64,000 nt of DNA from Flavobacterium inviolabile (GTDB taxonomy: Bacteria > Bacteroidota > Bacteroidia > Flavobacteriales > Flavobacteriaceae). A program made the translations under genes and the position numbers. Below, piece after piece: positions 9,559-18,637 of this stretch (within the stretch, counting starts at the first letter, position 1; every line of letters starts with the position of its first letter). The notes beneath the pieces are model-generated. The model made no database searches, was not told where the DNA came from, and worked only from the letters and a program-made list of their open reading frames with translations. Where the stretch lies: positions 3,348,001 through 3,412,000 of the forward strand of contig NZ_CP058278.1 of the NCBI RefSeq assembly GCF_013389455.1. Direction: 5' to 3'.

Positions 9559-10071
9559 ATGAAAAAAAGGAGCATTCTTCAAACAAAAGCCGCCCTGCTT
9601 ATCGGGCTGGCTATACTGACGCATTCCTGCAACACCAAAACCGAATCCCCTATGACACCATCCATCGAAAGCCTCGGAGCCATACAGTTCCGGATAGCAA
9701 GACCTACCAACAATTTACAGAAGGTTGTAAAATTCTATAAAGAAGTTATCGGATTAAAAGAACTGGGCGCTTTCAGCGGACATCAGGGATATGACGGTGT
9801 AATGCTGGGGCTTCCGGATGAAAAATACCATCTTGAATTTACGCAGCATGCGGATAAGGCACCCTTACCGGAACCTACCAAAGAGAACCTGCTGGTTTTC
9901 TATTTTGACACTCCGGAAAAATATGAAAAAGCGGTACAGAAAATGGCCGCGACCGGTGTTCCCGCAGTTGCACCCGAAAATCCGTATTGGGAAGGAAAAA
10001 GCCAGACCTATGAAGATCCGGACCAATGGCGCATTATCTTCTACAACGGTACTTTTAAATCCGGTAAATAA
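9559..10071 (+). CDS. VOC family (glyoxalase/dioxygenase fold) lipoprotein
   Basis: A 170-residue protein starting at the ATG at 9559. Residues 1-24 form a lipoprotein-like signal (hydrophobic stretch then T-H-S-C-N), predicting attachment at Cys24. The body is a VOC-fold domain: F-R-I-A-R-P-T-N-N-L near 46, then F-Y-K-E-V-I-G-L-K-E-L, H-L-E-F-T and the terminal D-P-D-Q-W-R-I-I-F-Y. The substrate cannot be read from sequence. Reading from upstream starts would run through the 3' end of the AraC gene in another frame, so 9559 is preferred. Confidence 0.8.
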   Translation: MKKRSILQTKAALLIGLAILTHSCNTKTESPMTPSIESLGAIQFRIARPTNNLQKVVKFYKEVIGLKELGAFSGHQGYDGVMLGLPDEKYHLEFTQHADKAPLPEPTKENLLVFYFDTPEKYEKAVQKMAATGVPAVAPENPYWEGKSQTYEDPDQWRIIFYNGTFKSGK

Positions 10072-10134
10072 CGTCCGATATTGTTGTTGTTTCTATGATC
10101 ATCATTCCGGAACCGGCAACTATACCTAAAAATC

Positions 10135-10161
10135 AGGAGCCTTTGCAGCGCTCCTTTTTTT
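10135..10161 (+). terminator. Terminator after the VOC lipoprotein
   Basis: AGGAGC pairs with GCTCCT around a short loop and is followed by seven T residues. Confidence 0.75.
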
Positions 10162-10269
10162 GTTATTATTATTATCCCGGATTATTTTTTAACGTTTAAA
10201 CCGCATAAAAATATTTTCACTCCTTAGGAAATTTCTTTAATTTTGAGAAAACAATCAAAAAACTTCCCC

Positions 10270-10752
10270 ATGGACAAGCTAATCCGGAAAATTACCCCTT
10301 TTCTTTGGTTTGACAATCAGGCAGAAGAAGCCATGAATTTTTATATCAGCATTTTCAACAATGCAAAAATACTGAAAACCAGCTATTACAGTGAAGGCGG
10401 ACCCGCTCCTGCCGGAACATTAATGACCGCCAGTTTCCAGCTGGAAGGTCAGGAATTTATTGCCCTGAACGGCGGACCGCAATTTGCCTTTACTCCGGCA
10501 GTCTCTTTTGTGGTTAACTGTCATTCACAGCAAGAAATTGATGAACTGTGGGATAAACTTTCCGAAGGCGGCCAAAAACAAAAATGCGGCTGGCTGCTGG
10601 ATCAATTCGGGCTTTCCTGGCAGATTGTTCCGACAGTGCTTGAAACCTTAATGAGCTCCGGTGATGCCGAAAAATCCCATCGCGTTATGATGGCGCTGCT
10701 TCAAATGGACAAACTCGATATTAAAACCCTGCAGGATGCTTACGATGCGTAA
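10270..10752 (+). CDS. VOC family protein, PhnB-like
   Basis: 160 residues starting at M-D-K-L-I-R-K. It matches the PhnB / 3-demethylubiquinone-methyltransferase-like branch of the VOC fold: I-T-P-F-L-W-F-D-N-Q-A-E-E-A-M-N-F-Y at the start, then F-I-A-L-N-G-G-P near 65, C-G-W-L-L-D-Q-F-G-L-S-W-Q-I-V-P near 112, and a helical end. The methyltransferase name is historical; enzymatic activity is not established for most members. A TAATTTTG -7-like box at 10238-10245 supports a start at 10270 rather than at the upstream TTG. Confidence 0.85.
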   Translation: MDKLIRKITPFLWFDNQAEEAMNFYISIFNNAKILKTSYYSEGGPAPAGTLMTASFQLEGQEFIALNGGPQFAFTPAVSFVVNCHSQQEIDELWDKLSEGGQKQKCGWLLDQFGLSWQIVPTVLETLMSSGDAEKSHRVMMALLQMDKLDIKTLQDAYDA

Positions 10753-10785
10753 GCGCCAAATATTCAAATAACAACCTCATAATTT

Positions 10786-11649
10786 ATGAAAAAAGCAAGC
10801 TTACTACTGGCAATTATACTTGGATTCAACGGAATGCTGATAGCACAGCAAAAGGAACGTAAACCGTTTATTCTGGGCACTATCGATGCCGTACAATCCG
10901 CCATTCTTTCAGAAAGCAGAACATTAAACATTTATTTGCCGGAAGGCTATACTGCAAACGATACTATAAAATACCCGGTAATCTATCTTTTGGACGGTTC
11001 GGCCGATGAAGATTTTATCCACATCACCGGATTGGTGCACAATTTCAGTTTTCCCTGGATCAACCAATTGCCAAAATCCATTGTTGTGGGCATTGCCAAT
11101 GTAGACAGACGAAGAGATTTTACCTATCCGAGTACCGTTCCGCTTGATAAAAAGGAATCCCCTACTTCCGGAAGTTCGGACAAGTTCATTGCTTTTATCG
11201 AAAAAGAATTACAGCCGTATATTGAAAACAATTACAAAGTGAGCACTTCTAAAACCATTATCGGGCAATCACTGGGCGGCTTACTGGCAACCGAAATACT
11301 GCTGACAAAGCCAAAACTGTTCAATACCTATATCATTATGAGTCCGAGTTTATGGTGGGATAACGGTTCTTTATTGCACAAAAGTGCTGTTACAGGCGGT
11401 ATTGCATCCCTGAATTTCGATCCGAATACAAAAGTGTATGTTGGTGTCGGCAAAGAAGGCGCTATGCCCGGAAGAGAAAAATTAGTGATGGAAGATACTG
11501 CTAAAAAATTGGCGGAAAATCTGAAAAAAGGCAAAAACAAAAACCTGACGGTCTTTTTCGATTTTCTTCCGAAAGAAAACCACGCCACGGTAACACACCA
11601 GGCGGTTTACAATGCCTTCCGGTTACTAAATCCTGTTAAGCCGGAATAA
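10786..11649 (+). CDS. Exported esterase of the alpha/beta-hydrolase fold (Fes/esterase D type)
   Basis: 287 residues with a signal peptide at 1-21 (ending L-I-A-Q-Q). The domain has Y-P-V-I-Y-L-L-D-G near 63-71, the nucleophile elbow G-Q-S-L-G-G with Ser162, and a C-terminal His in E-N-H-A-T-V. This is the enterochelin-esterase-like / S-formylglutathione-hydrolase-like group; the natural ester is unknown. It follows the PhnB-like gene by 33 bases and precedes an SRPBCC gene by 18, so the three may be co-transcribed. Confidence 0.85.
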   Translation: MKKASLLLAIILGFNGMLIAQQKERKPFILGTIDAVQSAILSESRTLNIYLPEGYTANDTIKYPVIYLLDGSADEDFIHITGLVHNFSFPWINQLPKSIVVGIANVDRRRDFTYPSTVPLDKKESPTSGSSDKFIAFIEKELQPYIENNYKVSTSKTIIGQSLGGLLATEILLTKPKLFNTYIIMSPSLWWDNGSLLHKSAVTGGIASLNFDPNTKVYVGVGKEGAMPGREKLVMEDTAKKLAENLKKGKNKNLTVFFDFLPKENHATVTHQAVYNAFRLLNPVKPE

Positions 11650-11667
11650 CAACTAAAAAACGGTATC

Positions 11668-12126
11668 ATGGAAACAAGTATATACCATGCCAAAGCGGAA
11701 ATGCTGATCCGCAAACCGGTTTCAGACGTTTTTGAAGCCTTTATAAATCCGGAAATTACCACTAAATTCTGGTTTACCAAAAGCAGTGGTCCGCTGGAAG
11801 CCGGCAAACAAATACAATGGGACTGGGAAATGTATAACCATGCTGCCAGGATAACCGTCAAGACGGTAGAACCGGACAAACGTATTGTTATTGAATGGCC
11901 AACCACCGTGGAATGGGTATTTACGGCCCGTGAGGACAACACTACTTTTGTGAGCATTACCGATTCCGGTATTGCCGGTACAGCCGAAGAAAAAATAGCC
12001 TATGTGCGCAACGCCACCGAAGGTTTTACTTTGGTTCTGGCTGCGTTAAAGGCACTTTTGGAACACAACATTGCCTTACAGCTGGTTGCCGATCGTTTCC
12101 CGGATTTCAACCAACAGCCCGATTAG
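11668..12126 (+). CDS. SRPBCC family protein (AHSA1/START-like)
   Basis: 152 residues with the pattern of bacterial AHSA1-like proteins: I-R-K-P-V-S-D-V-F-E-A-F near residue 14, T-T-K-F-W-F-T near 30, W-D-W-E-M near 51, and a final long helix. The fold makes a hydrophobic cavity for lipids or other small ligands; no enzymatic residues are evident. It is 18 bases after the esterase gene and 7 bases before the frameshifted lipoprotein. Confidence 0.82.
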   Translation: METSIYHAKAEMLIRKPVSDVFEAFINPEITTKFWFTKSSGPLEAGKQIQWDWEMYNHAARITVKTVEPDKRIVIEWPTTVEWVFTAREDNTTFVSITDSGIAGTAEEKIAYVRNATEGFTLVLAALKALLEHNIALQLVADRFPDFNQQPD

Positions 12127-12132
12127 CATTAT

Positions 12133-12371
12133 ATGAGAAATATTTTCCTCACCTGCTTTGGATTACTGCTCTGCTGTTCGCTTTTTGCCTGTAAAAAGCC
12201 GGACAATGGATTTATGCTGTAAAACCGTTTTCGACCCATTGCATGCAATGGGAAGAGGAAGTGGTTCCGATTGAAATTGACAAAAAACACAAAGGGCATG
12301 TCCTGATCCGTTACAGCGAACTGACGGATGATGATATAGTTACCCGTACAAAATCGGTTAAAATAGAATAA
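12133..12371 (+). pseudogene. Small lipoprotein gene broken by a frameshift
   Basis: From the ATG at 12133 the frame encodes a lipoprotein signal (M-R-N-I-F-L-T-C-F-G-L-L-L-C-C-S then L-F-A-C-K-K, lipid Cys20) and stops early at 12220. A second frame continues without a break from about 12210: I-Y-A-V-K-P-F-S-T-H-C-M-Q-W-E-E-E, ending at the TAA at 12369-12371. Together they read as one protein of about 79 residues, so a single-base shift near 12205-12215 has probably split it. A sequencing error would look the same. The family is not recognised. Confidence 0.55.
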
Positions 12372-12512
12372 TCCACTTAATGTGATATACAGCAACACTT
12401 TAGCAAATATTCCGTACCTTTCCTTTACCGTTTTAACGGCATGATAAACCCTACCGGTACATGCAAAAAACGGATCTGGAAAGACTAATCAGTAACCGTA
12501 AAACACTATCCA

Positions 12513-12950
12513 ATGAAAACGATACAATTTAAAGTCAGCATCAATGCTCCCGCAAGCAAAGTATGGGCTGTGTTATGGGATGACAGTACTTACCGCCTGT
12601 GGACCGCTGCTTTTAGTGAAGGTTCTTATGCGGTTTCCGACTGGAAAGAAGGTAGTAAAATATTGTTCCTGAATGAAGAAAAAAACGGCATATACAGCAC
12701 CATCACCCGGTTAATTCCGGAGCAGTTTATTTCGTTTACCCATATCGGGAACGTTAAAAACGGTGTTGAACAGCCAATAGCCGAAGAAGCTAAAAAATGT
12801 TCGGGCGATACCGAAAACTATACGCTGACCGAAACCGGTAATACAACGGAATTAGTGGCCGCTCTGGATATTACGGAAGACTTTTCCGATTATTTTAGCC
12901 GGACATTTCCAAAAGCCCTGAACATCGTAAAGGAACTGGCAGAGCAATAA
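12513..12950 (+). CDS. SRPBCC domain protein
   Basis: 145 residues. The start (F-K-V-S-I-N-A-P-A-S-K-V-W-A-V-L-W-D) and the terminal helix (F-P-K-A-L-N-I-V-K-E-L) are those of START/Bet v1-like ligand-binding proteins. It is distinct from the SRPBCC gene at 11668. Function unknown; the neighbourhood (regulators, VOC, SRPBCC and NTF2-like genes) resembles stress or small-molecule response genes. Confidence 0.8.
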   Translation: MKTIQFKVSINAPASKVWAVLWDDSTYRLWTAAFSEGSYAVSDWKEGSKILFLNEEKNGIYSTITRLIPEQFISFTHIGNVKNGVEQPIAEEAKKCSGDTENYTLTETGNTTELVAALDITEDFSDYFSRTFPKALNIVKELAEQ

Positions 12951-13028
12951 TAACCAATCGTTTGCATTAGCAGATCCGGTAAGCAGGAACCATTTAGCAA
13001 TTAAAGCATATTCAAAATAAAACAAGAC

Positions 13029-13400
13029 ATGGAACAACATGAAAAAATCCGGAATGCCGTAACCGAATTCATCAAAGCCGGCGACGACAGCGATACCGAA
13101 AAATTATCCGGAATATTACATCCCGATTTTAAAAATACGCAGCATGGTTTTTTCGAAAATAAAGGTGTCGTGATCTTTGACAAACAGAAATATATAGCCC
13201 TGGTGGCAGCAAAAACCTTTGGCGGTAATCCCAGAACATTGGAAATAGTGCAGCTTGATCATGTGGGTTCCATTGCTATGGTAAAAGCCCTTTTAAAGAG
13301 TTCAAAATTGTCTTTTACCTCCTTTATTTCCTTAGTAATGGATGAAAACAACGAATGGACCGTAATTGGTAATTTCCCTCATATTACTACCGTTTCCTGA
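13029..13400 (+). CDS. NTF2-like / putative lumazine-binding family protein
   Basis: 123 residues with the NTF2-like alpha+beta fold pattern: I-R-N-A-V-T-E-F-I-K-A-G-D-D at the start, L-H-P-D-F-K-N near 30, and a last strand W-T-V-I-G-N-F-P-H. It matches the family often annotated as putative lumazine-binding; ligand or activity is not known. It is followed by a TetR gene in the opposite direction. Confidence 0.75.
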   Translation: MEQHEKIRNAVTEFIKAGDDSDTEKLSGILHPDFKNTQHGFFENKGVVIFDKQKYIALVAAKTFGGNPRTLEIVQLDHVGSIAMVKALLKSSKLSFTSFISLVMDENNEWTVIGNFPHITTVS

Positions 13401-13448
13401 TAGCAATGCTCCAATGACAACAAACGGAGCATGCCTCTTTTAGGACTG

Positions 13449-14069
13449 CTATTTCGGCAGCAGCTCAAAAAACTGTTCCTTCCCTTTTGCTGACAAATAC
13501 GGATAGACAGCATACAGAAAGATCGTTGTGTGCCGGTCAATATGCGTTTTATTCACGCCTTTTTCTGAAATTTCTATCGAAGAAAGGTAAAAATCAAAAA
13601 TGATCTGAACTCTTTTATATAAGAATGCATATTCATCCGGCAGTTCCGCTGCCCGGAATAAATCGGAAGCAATAAAATGTTCTATTGTTTCCAGAAACTG
13701 CATTTTACGGGAAATGATCAATTGCCGGTAATGTGCCGCAATGATTTCATTGGTACGCATGATATGAACAATGTCCAGGAAAACAAAACGGTATTCATAA
13801 ATCAACGCAAAAAACCGGTGTACAAAAGCCGTCAGGTTAGATAAACTCACGGCGTTCAGCTCCATTTTTTTATATTCATCCCTGATCATCACAACCAATT
13901 CGAAGTATAAAGCTTCCTCTATTGCTTCTTTTTTCTTAAAATGATAGGTCAGATTTCCGGGGCTGATTCCCAGGTAATCGGATATTTTTCGCTGGCTTAC
14001 GTTGGAAAGCCCATATTCGTTGAACAACAATAAACCGGCATCCAGTATTTTTCGTTTTGTTTTATTCAT
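13449..14069 (-). CDS. TetR/AcrR family transcriptional regulator
   Basis: 206 residues. The N-terminal helix-turn-helix is clear: I-L-D-A-G-L-L-L-F-N-E-Y-G-L-S-N-V-S-Q-R-K-I-S-D-Y-L (given here as separate residues) and S-P-G-N-L-T-Y-H-F-K-K-K-E. The C-terminal ligand domain is not distinctive. It is divergent from the DUF2867-like gene at 14144, and a clean palindrome (14088-14105) in the 74-base gap is the likely operator for both. Confidence 0.88.
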   Translation of the reverse strand: MNKTKRKILDAGLLLFNEYGLSNVSQRKISDYLGISPGNLTYHFKKKEAIEEALYFELVVMIRDEYKKMELNAVSLSNLTAFVHRFFALIYEYRFVFLDIVHIMRTNEIIAAHYRQLIISRKMQFLETIEHFIASDLFRAAELPDEYAFLYKRVQIIFDFYLSSIEISEKGVNKTHIDRHTTIFLYAVYPYLSAKGKEQFFELLPK

Positions 14070-14087
14070 AGTACAAAAATAGAAAAA

Positions 14088-14105
14088 TTAGTACACATGT
14101 ACTAA
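14088..14105. promoter_or_regulatory. Probable TetR operator palindrome
   Basis: TTAGTACA and TGTACTAA are perfect 8-base inverted arms separated by CA. It lies 19 bases upstream of the TetR start codon and 38 bases upstream of the divergent gene. Confidence 0.7.
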
Positions 14106-14143
14106 TTCAGATTTTATGGCTATCTTAGCTAAAATTTAAAGCA

Positions 14144-14635
14144 ATGAAAGTTAGAGAAGAACAAATTATTAACAGTGAGCTGGCGCAAAAAAGCCTGGCT
14201 CAAATCGATTTTAAAGATACATTTTCCACTACTAATCATAAAGACTCCCTTTCGGAAATTGCAAAAATAATTTTTGGAACCAGACCCAAATGGGTACAGT
14301 TCCTTTTTGTCATCCGTCAGTTTTTAGTGAAATGTATCGGATTAAAGCCGCTTCCCCGCCAAGAACCGGTAGCCGGAGTCCGGGCTGGAAGCACGATCGG
14401 CTTTTTTACGGTTTATACCGTCGAAAATCAGGAAATCATTTTGGGAGCCGATGACAGCCATCTTAATTTCAGGGCTGTCATTACCGATACGCGGGAACCG
14501 CAATACAACATAAAGGTGACAACCTTAGTACAATACCACAACAATAAAGGCCGGTATTATATGGCCCTGATAAAACCGTTTCACCGTTTAGTGGTAAAAA
14601 ACATGGTCAGACAGGCATACAGGGCTAACCCTTAA
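14144..14635 (+). CDS. DUF2867 family protein
   Basis: 163 residues fitting the DUF2867 family: an N-terminal Q-I-D-F-K-D-T-F segment, a central F-F-T-V-Y-T-V-E-N-Q-E-I-I-L-G-A-D-D-S-H-L-N-F-R core, and an end motif Y-M-A-L-I-K-P-F-H-R-L-V-V-K-N-M. The biochemical function of the family is not known. It is the probable target of the divergent TetR regulator. Confidence 0.72.
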   Translation: MKVREEQIINSELAQKSLAQIDFKDTFSTTNHKDSLSEIAKIIFGTRPKWVQFLFVIRQFLVKCIGLKPLPRQEPVAGVRAGSTIGFFTVYTVENQEIILGADDSHLNFRAVITDTREPQYNIKVTTLVQYHNNKGRYYMALIKPFHRLVVKNMVRQAYRANP

Positions 14636-14733
14636 TTGCGCACTTTAATCCTTTATAAAAAAGTGTTTCAATGTCGTACAATTCAGAATAATTGATAATT
14701 TTAAGGAGTACAATTGCTTTACAATCCATTCTT

Positions 14734-15546
14734 ATGAAGAAAACGACTGCCCTACTCCTCTTTTTAATCAGCATGACAAACTGCTGGGCATTAAAACCGG
14801 ACAAGAATTATATTTCCAAACCGGAAGACCTGCAATTGTCTTATAAAGAACAGCAAATAAGCACCAAAGACGGACTGAACCTGCTTTCCTGGACTATTGC
14901 ACCGGACAAAACCGCCGATAAAAAAACAACCGTCATTTTAACCTATGGCGATTCCGGCAATATGTCCTACTGGCTCAACCAGGCATGGGTATTGTCCAAT
15001 AGCGGCTATACGGTAGTACTGTTCGATTACCGCGGTTTCGGGCATAGTGATGCTTTTGACATCAACAACGATTATTTGTATTATAACGAGTTTGCCACCG
15101 ATCTTGAAGCGGTGATCCAATGGACCAAAACCGCTATCAAAAACCCAAAAACCGGGATCTGGGCGTTATCAATGGGAACCATCATGACCAATATGGCATT
15201 GCAGCATCAAAAAGTTGATTTTGTTATTGCAGAAGGACTGGTTTATGATCCGGCTGTAATTGCACAAAAAATAAAGGCTCTCAAAAACAAAACAATAATA
15301 CTGCCCGACAACCGGTTTGACATCCAGAAGCTATCGGCTAAAATTGATTGCCAATACCTGTTGTTTGTCGGAACACAGGACAAAATGACGACTGCCGAAG
15401 ACAGCAAAAAATTTGTTCAGATGGCACCCAAAAGGAAATTATCTGAATTTGACGGAAACCATCTGGAAGGTTTTAGCAAACTAACCAAAGAACAATTCGG
15501 AGATCTTTACGTCCGGCAAATGGATGCTTTCCTGAACGGGAACTAA
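14734..15546 (+). CDS. Exported alpha/beta-hydrolase
   Basis: 270 residues from the ATG at 14734; residues 1-20 are a signal peptide (M-K-K-T-T-A-L-L-L-F-L, cleavage near C-W-A-L). The fold is seen in V-V-L-F-D-Y-R-G-F-G-H-S-D (oxyanion strand), nucleophile elbow A-L-S-M-G-T, acid Asp in F-V-G-T-Q-D-K, and His in D-G-N-H-L-E-G-F. It resembles BAAT/peptidase-S9-like or YqiA-like hydrolases; the substrate is unknown. Confidence 0.8.
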   Translation: MKKTTALLLFLISMTNCWALKPDKNYISKPEDLQLSYKEQQISTKDGLNLLSWTIAPDKTADKKTTVILTYGDSGNMSYWLNQAWVLSNSGYTVVLFDYRGFGHSDAFDINNDYLYYNEFATDLEAVIQWTKTAIKNPKTGIWALSMGTIMTNMALQHQKVDFVIAEGLVYDPAVIAQKIKALKNKTIILPDNRFDIQKLSAKIDCQYLLFVGTQDKMTTAEDSKKFVQMAPKRKLSEFDGNHLEGFSKLTKEQFGDLYVRQMDAFLNGN

Positions 15547-15636
15547 CGACTCCTGCTATTCAAAAAGTTAACGGAACCGGACAAAAAATCGTGTTGCTAA
15601 TTTCGAAACGCGACAATAGTGCTTAAATATTTTGTG

Positions 15637-15644
15637 TAATTTTG
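15637..15644 (+). promoter_or_regulatory. -7 promoter element for the cation transporter gene
   Basis: TAATTTTG fits the Bacteroidota TAnnTTTG element and lies 23 bases before the start codon. No convincing -33 TTG is seen. Confidence 0.4.
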
Positions 15645-15666
15645 AAGCAAATTTGGATGTATTAAG

Positions 15667-16539
15667 ATGACGAACGAACAAACCGCGATAAGAACCACTT
15701 ACTTCAGTATCATTGGAAATACATGCCTGGCACTAATAAAAGGATTTACCGGTTATTTTGGTAATTCCTATGCCCTTATTGCCGATGCGATCGAATCGAC
15801 TACCGATATCTTTGCCTCGTTTTTGGTTTTATTCGGCATAAAATACGCCAACCGGCCGGCCGATAAAAACCATCCTTACGGACACGGACGCGCAGAACCG
15901 TTAATCACTTTCCTGGTGGTTGGCTTTCTGATCACTTCGGCTACGGTTATTGCTTATGAAAGCATCATCAATATCGGGACACCGCACGACCTTCCGAAAC
16001 CCTATACCCTTATCGTTTTAGGCGCCATTATTATCTGGAAAGAAATTTCATTCCGGATGGTGTATAAAAAAGGAATCGAAACCAACAGTTCTTCCTTAAA
16101 AGCCGATGCCTGGCACCACAGAAGCGACGCCATTACCTCTTTGGCCGCTTTTATCGGAATTTCCATTGCCCTTATCTTCGGTAAAGGTTATGAATCGGCT
16201 GACGACTGGGCTGCATTATTTGCTTCTTTCTTTATTATCTATAACAGCTACCTGATTTTCAGGCCGGCTTTGGGCGAGATCATGGACGAGCATTTTTATG
16301 ACGACCTGATCGAAGAGATCCGTACCGTTTCTGTAGGCGTAGAAGGCGTTATCGATACCGAAAAATGTTATATCCGCAAATCCGGTATGAAATACCATGT
16401 GGACTTACACGCTATTGTAGACGCTACCATTTCGGTAAAAGAAGGACATGCGATTTCCCACCGGCTACAGGACACTTTAAAGTATAAGATCCCGGAACTG
16501 GGGCACATCCTTATTCATATAGAACCCAATGACGAATAA
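15667..16539 (+). CDS. Cation diffusion facilitator family transporter
   Basis: 290 residues. An inner-membrane metal/proton antiporter with about six transmembrane helices followed by a cytoplasmic C-terminal domain. Family signatures: A-L-I-A-D-A-I-E-S-T-T-D near residues 36-47 (metal-site Asp), H-P-Y-G-H-G-R-A-E-P at 69-78, and A-D-A-W-H-H-R-S-D-A near 148 (second half of the site, His/Asp). The C-terminal part ends G-H-I-L-I-H-I-E-P. The metal (Zn, Fe, Mn) cannot be told with certainty. Confidence 0.92.
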   Translation: MTNEQTAIRTTYFSIIGNTCLALIKGFTGYFGNSYALIADAIESTTDIFASFLVLFGIKYANRPADKNHPYGHGRAEPLITFLVVGFLITSATVIAYESIINIGTPHDLPKPYTLIVLGAIIIWKEISFRMVYKKGIETNSSSLKADAWHHRSDAITSLAAFIGISIALIFGKGYESADDWAALFASFFIIYNSYLIFRPALGEIMDEHFYDDLIEEIRTVSVGVEGVIDTEKCYIRKSGMKYHVDLHAIVDATISVKEGHAISHRLQDTLKYKIPELGHILIHIEPNDE

Positions 16540-16635
16540 GGTCAGAAAACCGAATACTTTCTTATAACCGGCTGCCGGTTTCAATATAAAAATGGGAAAC
16601 AATATCGTTCTGCGTTGGTAACAGAAATAAAAAAC

Positions 16636-16676
16636 GACGAAACCCGATAATGTTATCGTATTTCGCCGCTTGTTTT
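16636..16676. terminator. Hairpin between convergent genes
   Basis: CGATAA (16645-16650) pairs with TTATCG (16653-16658), with outer CGAAA and TTTCG arms and a TTTTA tract downstream. It lies between the convergent cation transporter and TPR-protein genes and may serve both. Confidence 0.45.
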
Positions 16677-16702
16677 ATAAACTATCGGGTATAACCTTTG
16701 TA

Positions 16703-17623
16703 TTAGCTGTTATTTTTTAATATTTCCCTTGCATTATCGTTAGCCGGATTCAGTTCCAATGATTTTTTATAGGCTTTAAGTCCCTTTTTCTTTTGCCCGG
16801 TTTTCATCAGTGCTTCGCCATAACTGTCGAAGGTGTTAAAGGCTTTTGGATAAAGTTCGGTGTTTAGTTTAAAAACCTGCAGCGCTTCTTCATCCTTGTT
16901 CCTGTTCAGCAGTTCGTAAGCAAAATTGTTTACCGCCTCTTCATTAATATTATAATCCGAGCTTTTTCCTTTTTTGAATTCCTGCCGGATATGGCCGACC
17001 GTTTTACCGGCAGAATTGTGATTGGCATAATACGACGAAATTGTTTTCAGGTTCATTGTCCGCTCCTTTTCTTCCTGTTCCTTCAGGGTTTCCACACGGT
17101 AGTATTTTCGCTCTTCATCGGTAACTTTTGTCGTGTCAATTTTATACCTGACCCACTTACCATCAGCGGCTTTGTTCTTTATGAACTGCGTGCCGTAAAG
17201 CTGTGGTTTTCCTCTTCGCATCAAATCCCTGTCAACTGCTGCCGCATACCACCATCTGTTTAATGTGGAATCCAGTTTTATTGCCTTATCAAAACTTTTT
17301 ACTGCCATGGCCGAAGCAACGGTATCGTTACCATGCTGGAACACGATTCCGGCATTCAGGTAATCTTTAGCCGTTTTGACCTTGTCTTCCGCATAAAGCC
17401 GGGTCACCCTGCTCCGTCTCAGGCTGTCTTTTTTATTAAGCACCGCCCAGTCTATTTTAGCGACCATTCTTTCCGACTGGTCGTCATCGGCCATTTTTTG
17501 AAGTTCTTCGTTGTCTTTTATTTGTGCAAAGGTCTGAAACGAAAAAAAGCATAAGAGGATTGCCAGAAAACCGGCTTGCGGCTGTATACAGCGTAGTTTG
17601 TTTGGAATAGTCGGATTTTTCAT
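16703..17623 (-). CDS. Exported TPR-repeat protein
   Basis: 306 residues with an N-terminal signal (hydrophobic F-L-A-I-L-L-C-F-F-S-F then Q-T-F-A-Q, near residues 18-34). The middle is charged and unrecognised. The C-terminal third has at least two tetratricopeptide repeats (N-F-A-Y-E-L-L-N-R-N-K-D-E-E-A-L-Q and Y-G-E-A-L-M-K-T-G-Q-K-K-K-G-L-K-A-Y-K-K-S-L), ending in L-N-P-A-N-D-N-A-R-E. This suggests a periplasmic protein-interaction role; no partner is evident. Confidence 0.78.
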   Translation of the reverse strand: MKNPTIPNKLRCIQPQAGFLAILLCFFSFQTFAQIKDNEELQKMADDDQSERMVAKIDWAVLNKKDSLRRSRVTRLYAEDKVKTAKDYLNAGIVFQHGNDTVASAMAVKSFDKAIKLDSTLNRWWYAAAVDRDLMRRGKPQLYGTQFIKNKAADGKWVRYKIDTTKVTDEERKYYRVETLKEQEEKERTMNLKTISSYYANHNSAGKTVGHIRQEFKKGKSSDYNINEEAVNNFAYELLNRNKDEEALQVFKLNTELYPKAFNTFDSYGEALMKTGQKKKGLKAYKKSLELNPANDNAREILKNNS

Positions 17624-17688
17624 TGTATTTTTTTCGGCAAGGTATTTTTTTTCAGTATAACAAACTTGTAAAAATGGGACATGGAAAA

Positions 17689-18501
17689 TTATTCCTGTAA
17701 ATGCCAGAAAGTGTCTTCTTTTCCTAAAACGGTTCCTTTGCTGAAAAACTGCTTCGGTGAATGCGCTGTAAACTTTTCAAACGTTTTGTTGAGATGCGCC
17801 TGGTCACTGAAATTATATTCATGTGCCAATGTTGTAAAACTCTGGCTGTTGTTTGCAGCAAGTTTATGCACCATTGTTTTTCTAAAAAGCACAATCTGCT
17901 GGAATTTCTTCGGGGAAATGCCCAAATGTGTTTTAAAAATACGGACCAGCTGCCTGCGACTCAACTGCAGTTCCTTCCCTAAATCTTCAATGGAAAAATC
18001 ATCATAATGCCTGAAAATATAAGCAATGGCTTGTTCCAGGACTTCATTTTTATATTCTCGGTACCTGCTGTGTAAAAACTGATCCAGCAGGTTGGCCAGT
18101 GTACTCACGTTGTCCGTTGCAAAGAGTGTATCCAGTTCGCTGCCGGTAAAAAAATCAAAATCGGTTATATAACCTGCAAAATCCTGATCACGGAAAAACT
18201 GCTGTATTCCCAACGGATTAAAAACAATGGCAACCCGGTGTACTGTTCCTGCCTGTTTTACCTGCAGTGCCTTTTCCCTGACCGGTGTGAATATCTGAAA
18301 TGCCTTTGCGGCTTTATCATACACGATAGTACCATCCGGCATTCTGTTATGCGAACGGTATAAGGAAATGGTATTATTGAAATGGGGGAAACAGGTAAAT
18401 CCGGCAATATCGTTTGTGGGTTTGATATCCAGATAATAATAATCCACATACGTAGCGATGACCTTGTTTTTAGGCTTAAATGTTTCAAAAATTACTGCCA
18501 T
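17689..18501 (-). CDS. AraC family transcriptional regulator
   Basis: 270 residues when started at M-A-V-I-F-E-T-F (18501); a longer frame to 18591 would need an N-terminus unlike the family and a start inside the divergent promoter region. The C-terminal domain carries L-S-R-R-Q-L-V-R-I-F-K-T-H-L-G-I-S-P-K and the end H-E-Y-N-F-S-D-Q-A-H-L-N-K-T-F-E-K-F. It is divergent from 18638-19267, its likely target. Confidence 0.87.
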   Translation of the reverse strand: MAVIFETFKPKNKVIATYVDYYYLDIKPTNDIAGFTCFPHFNNTISLYRSHNRMPDGTIVYDKAAKAFQIFTPVREKALQVKQAGTVHRVAIVFNPLGIQQFFRDQDFAGYITDFDFFTGSELDTLFATDNVSTLANLLDQFLHSRYREYKNEVLEQAIAYIFRHYDDFSIEDLGKELQLSRRQLVRIFKTHLGISPKKFQQIVLFRKTMVHKLAANNSQSFTTLAHEYNFSDQAHLNKTFEKFTAHSPKQFFSKGTVLGKEDTFWHLQE

Positions 18502-18637
18502 TCTTTCCTTCGTAAAATTCTTCGAACTAATGTACAAAAATCTTCCCTGTTTTTTAAAATTTTGAAAGCACAGCTGACATACTGTTGTCACCTGTCGCTG
18601 TTATTTTTGTCCTGTTATTCATTCTAATCTACAAAAC

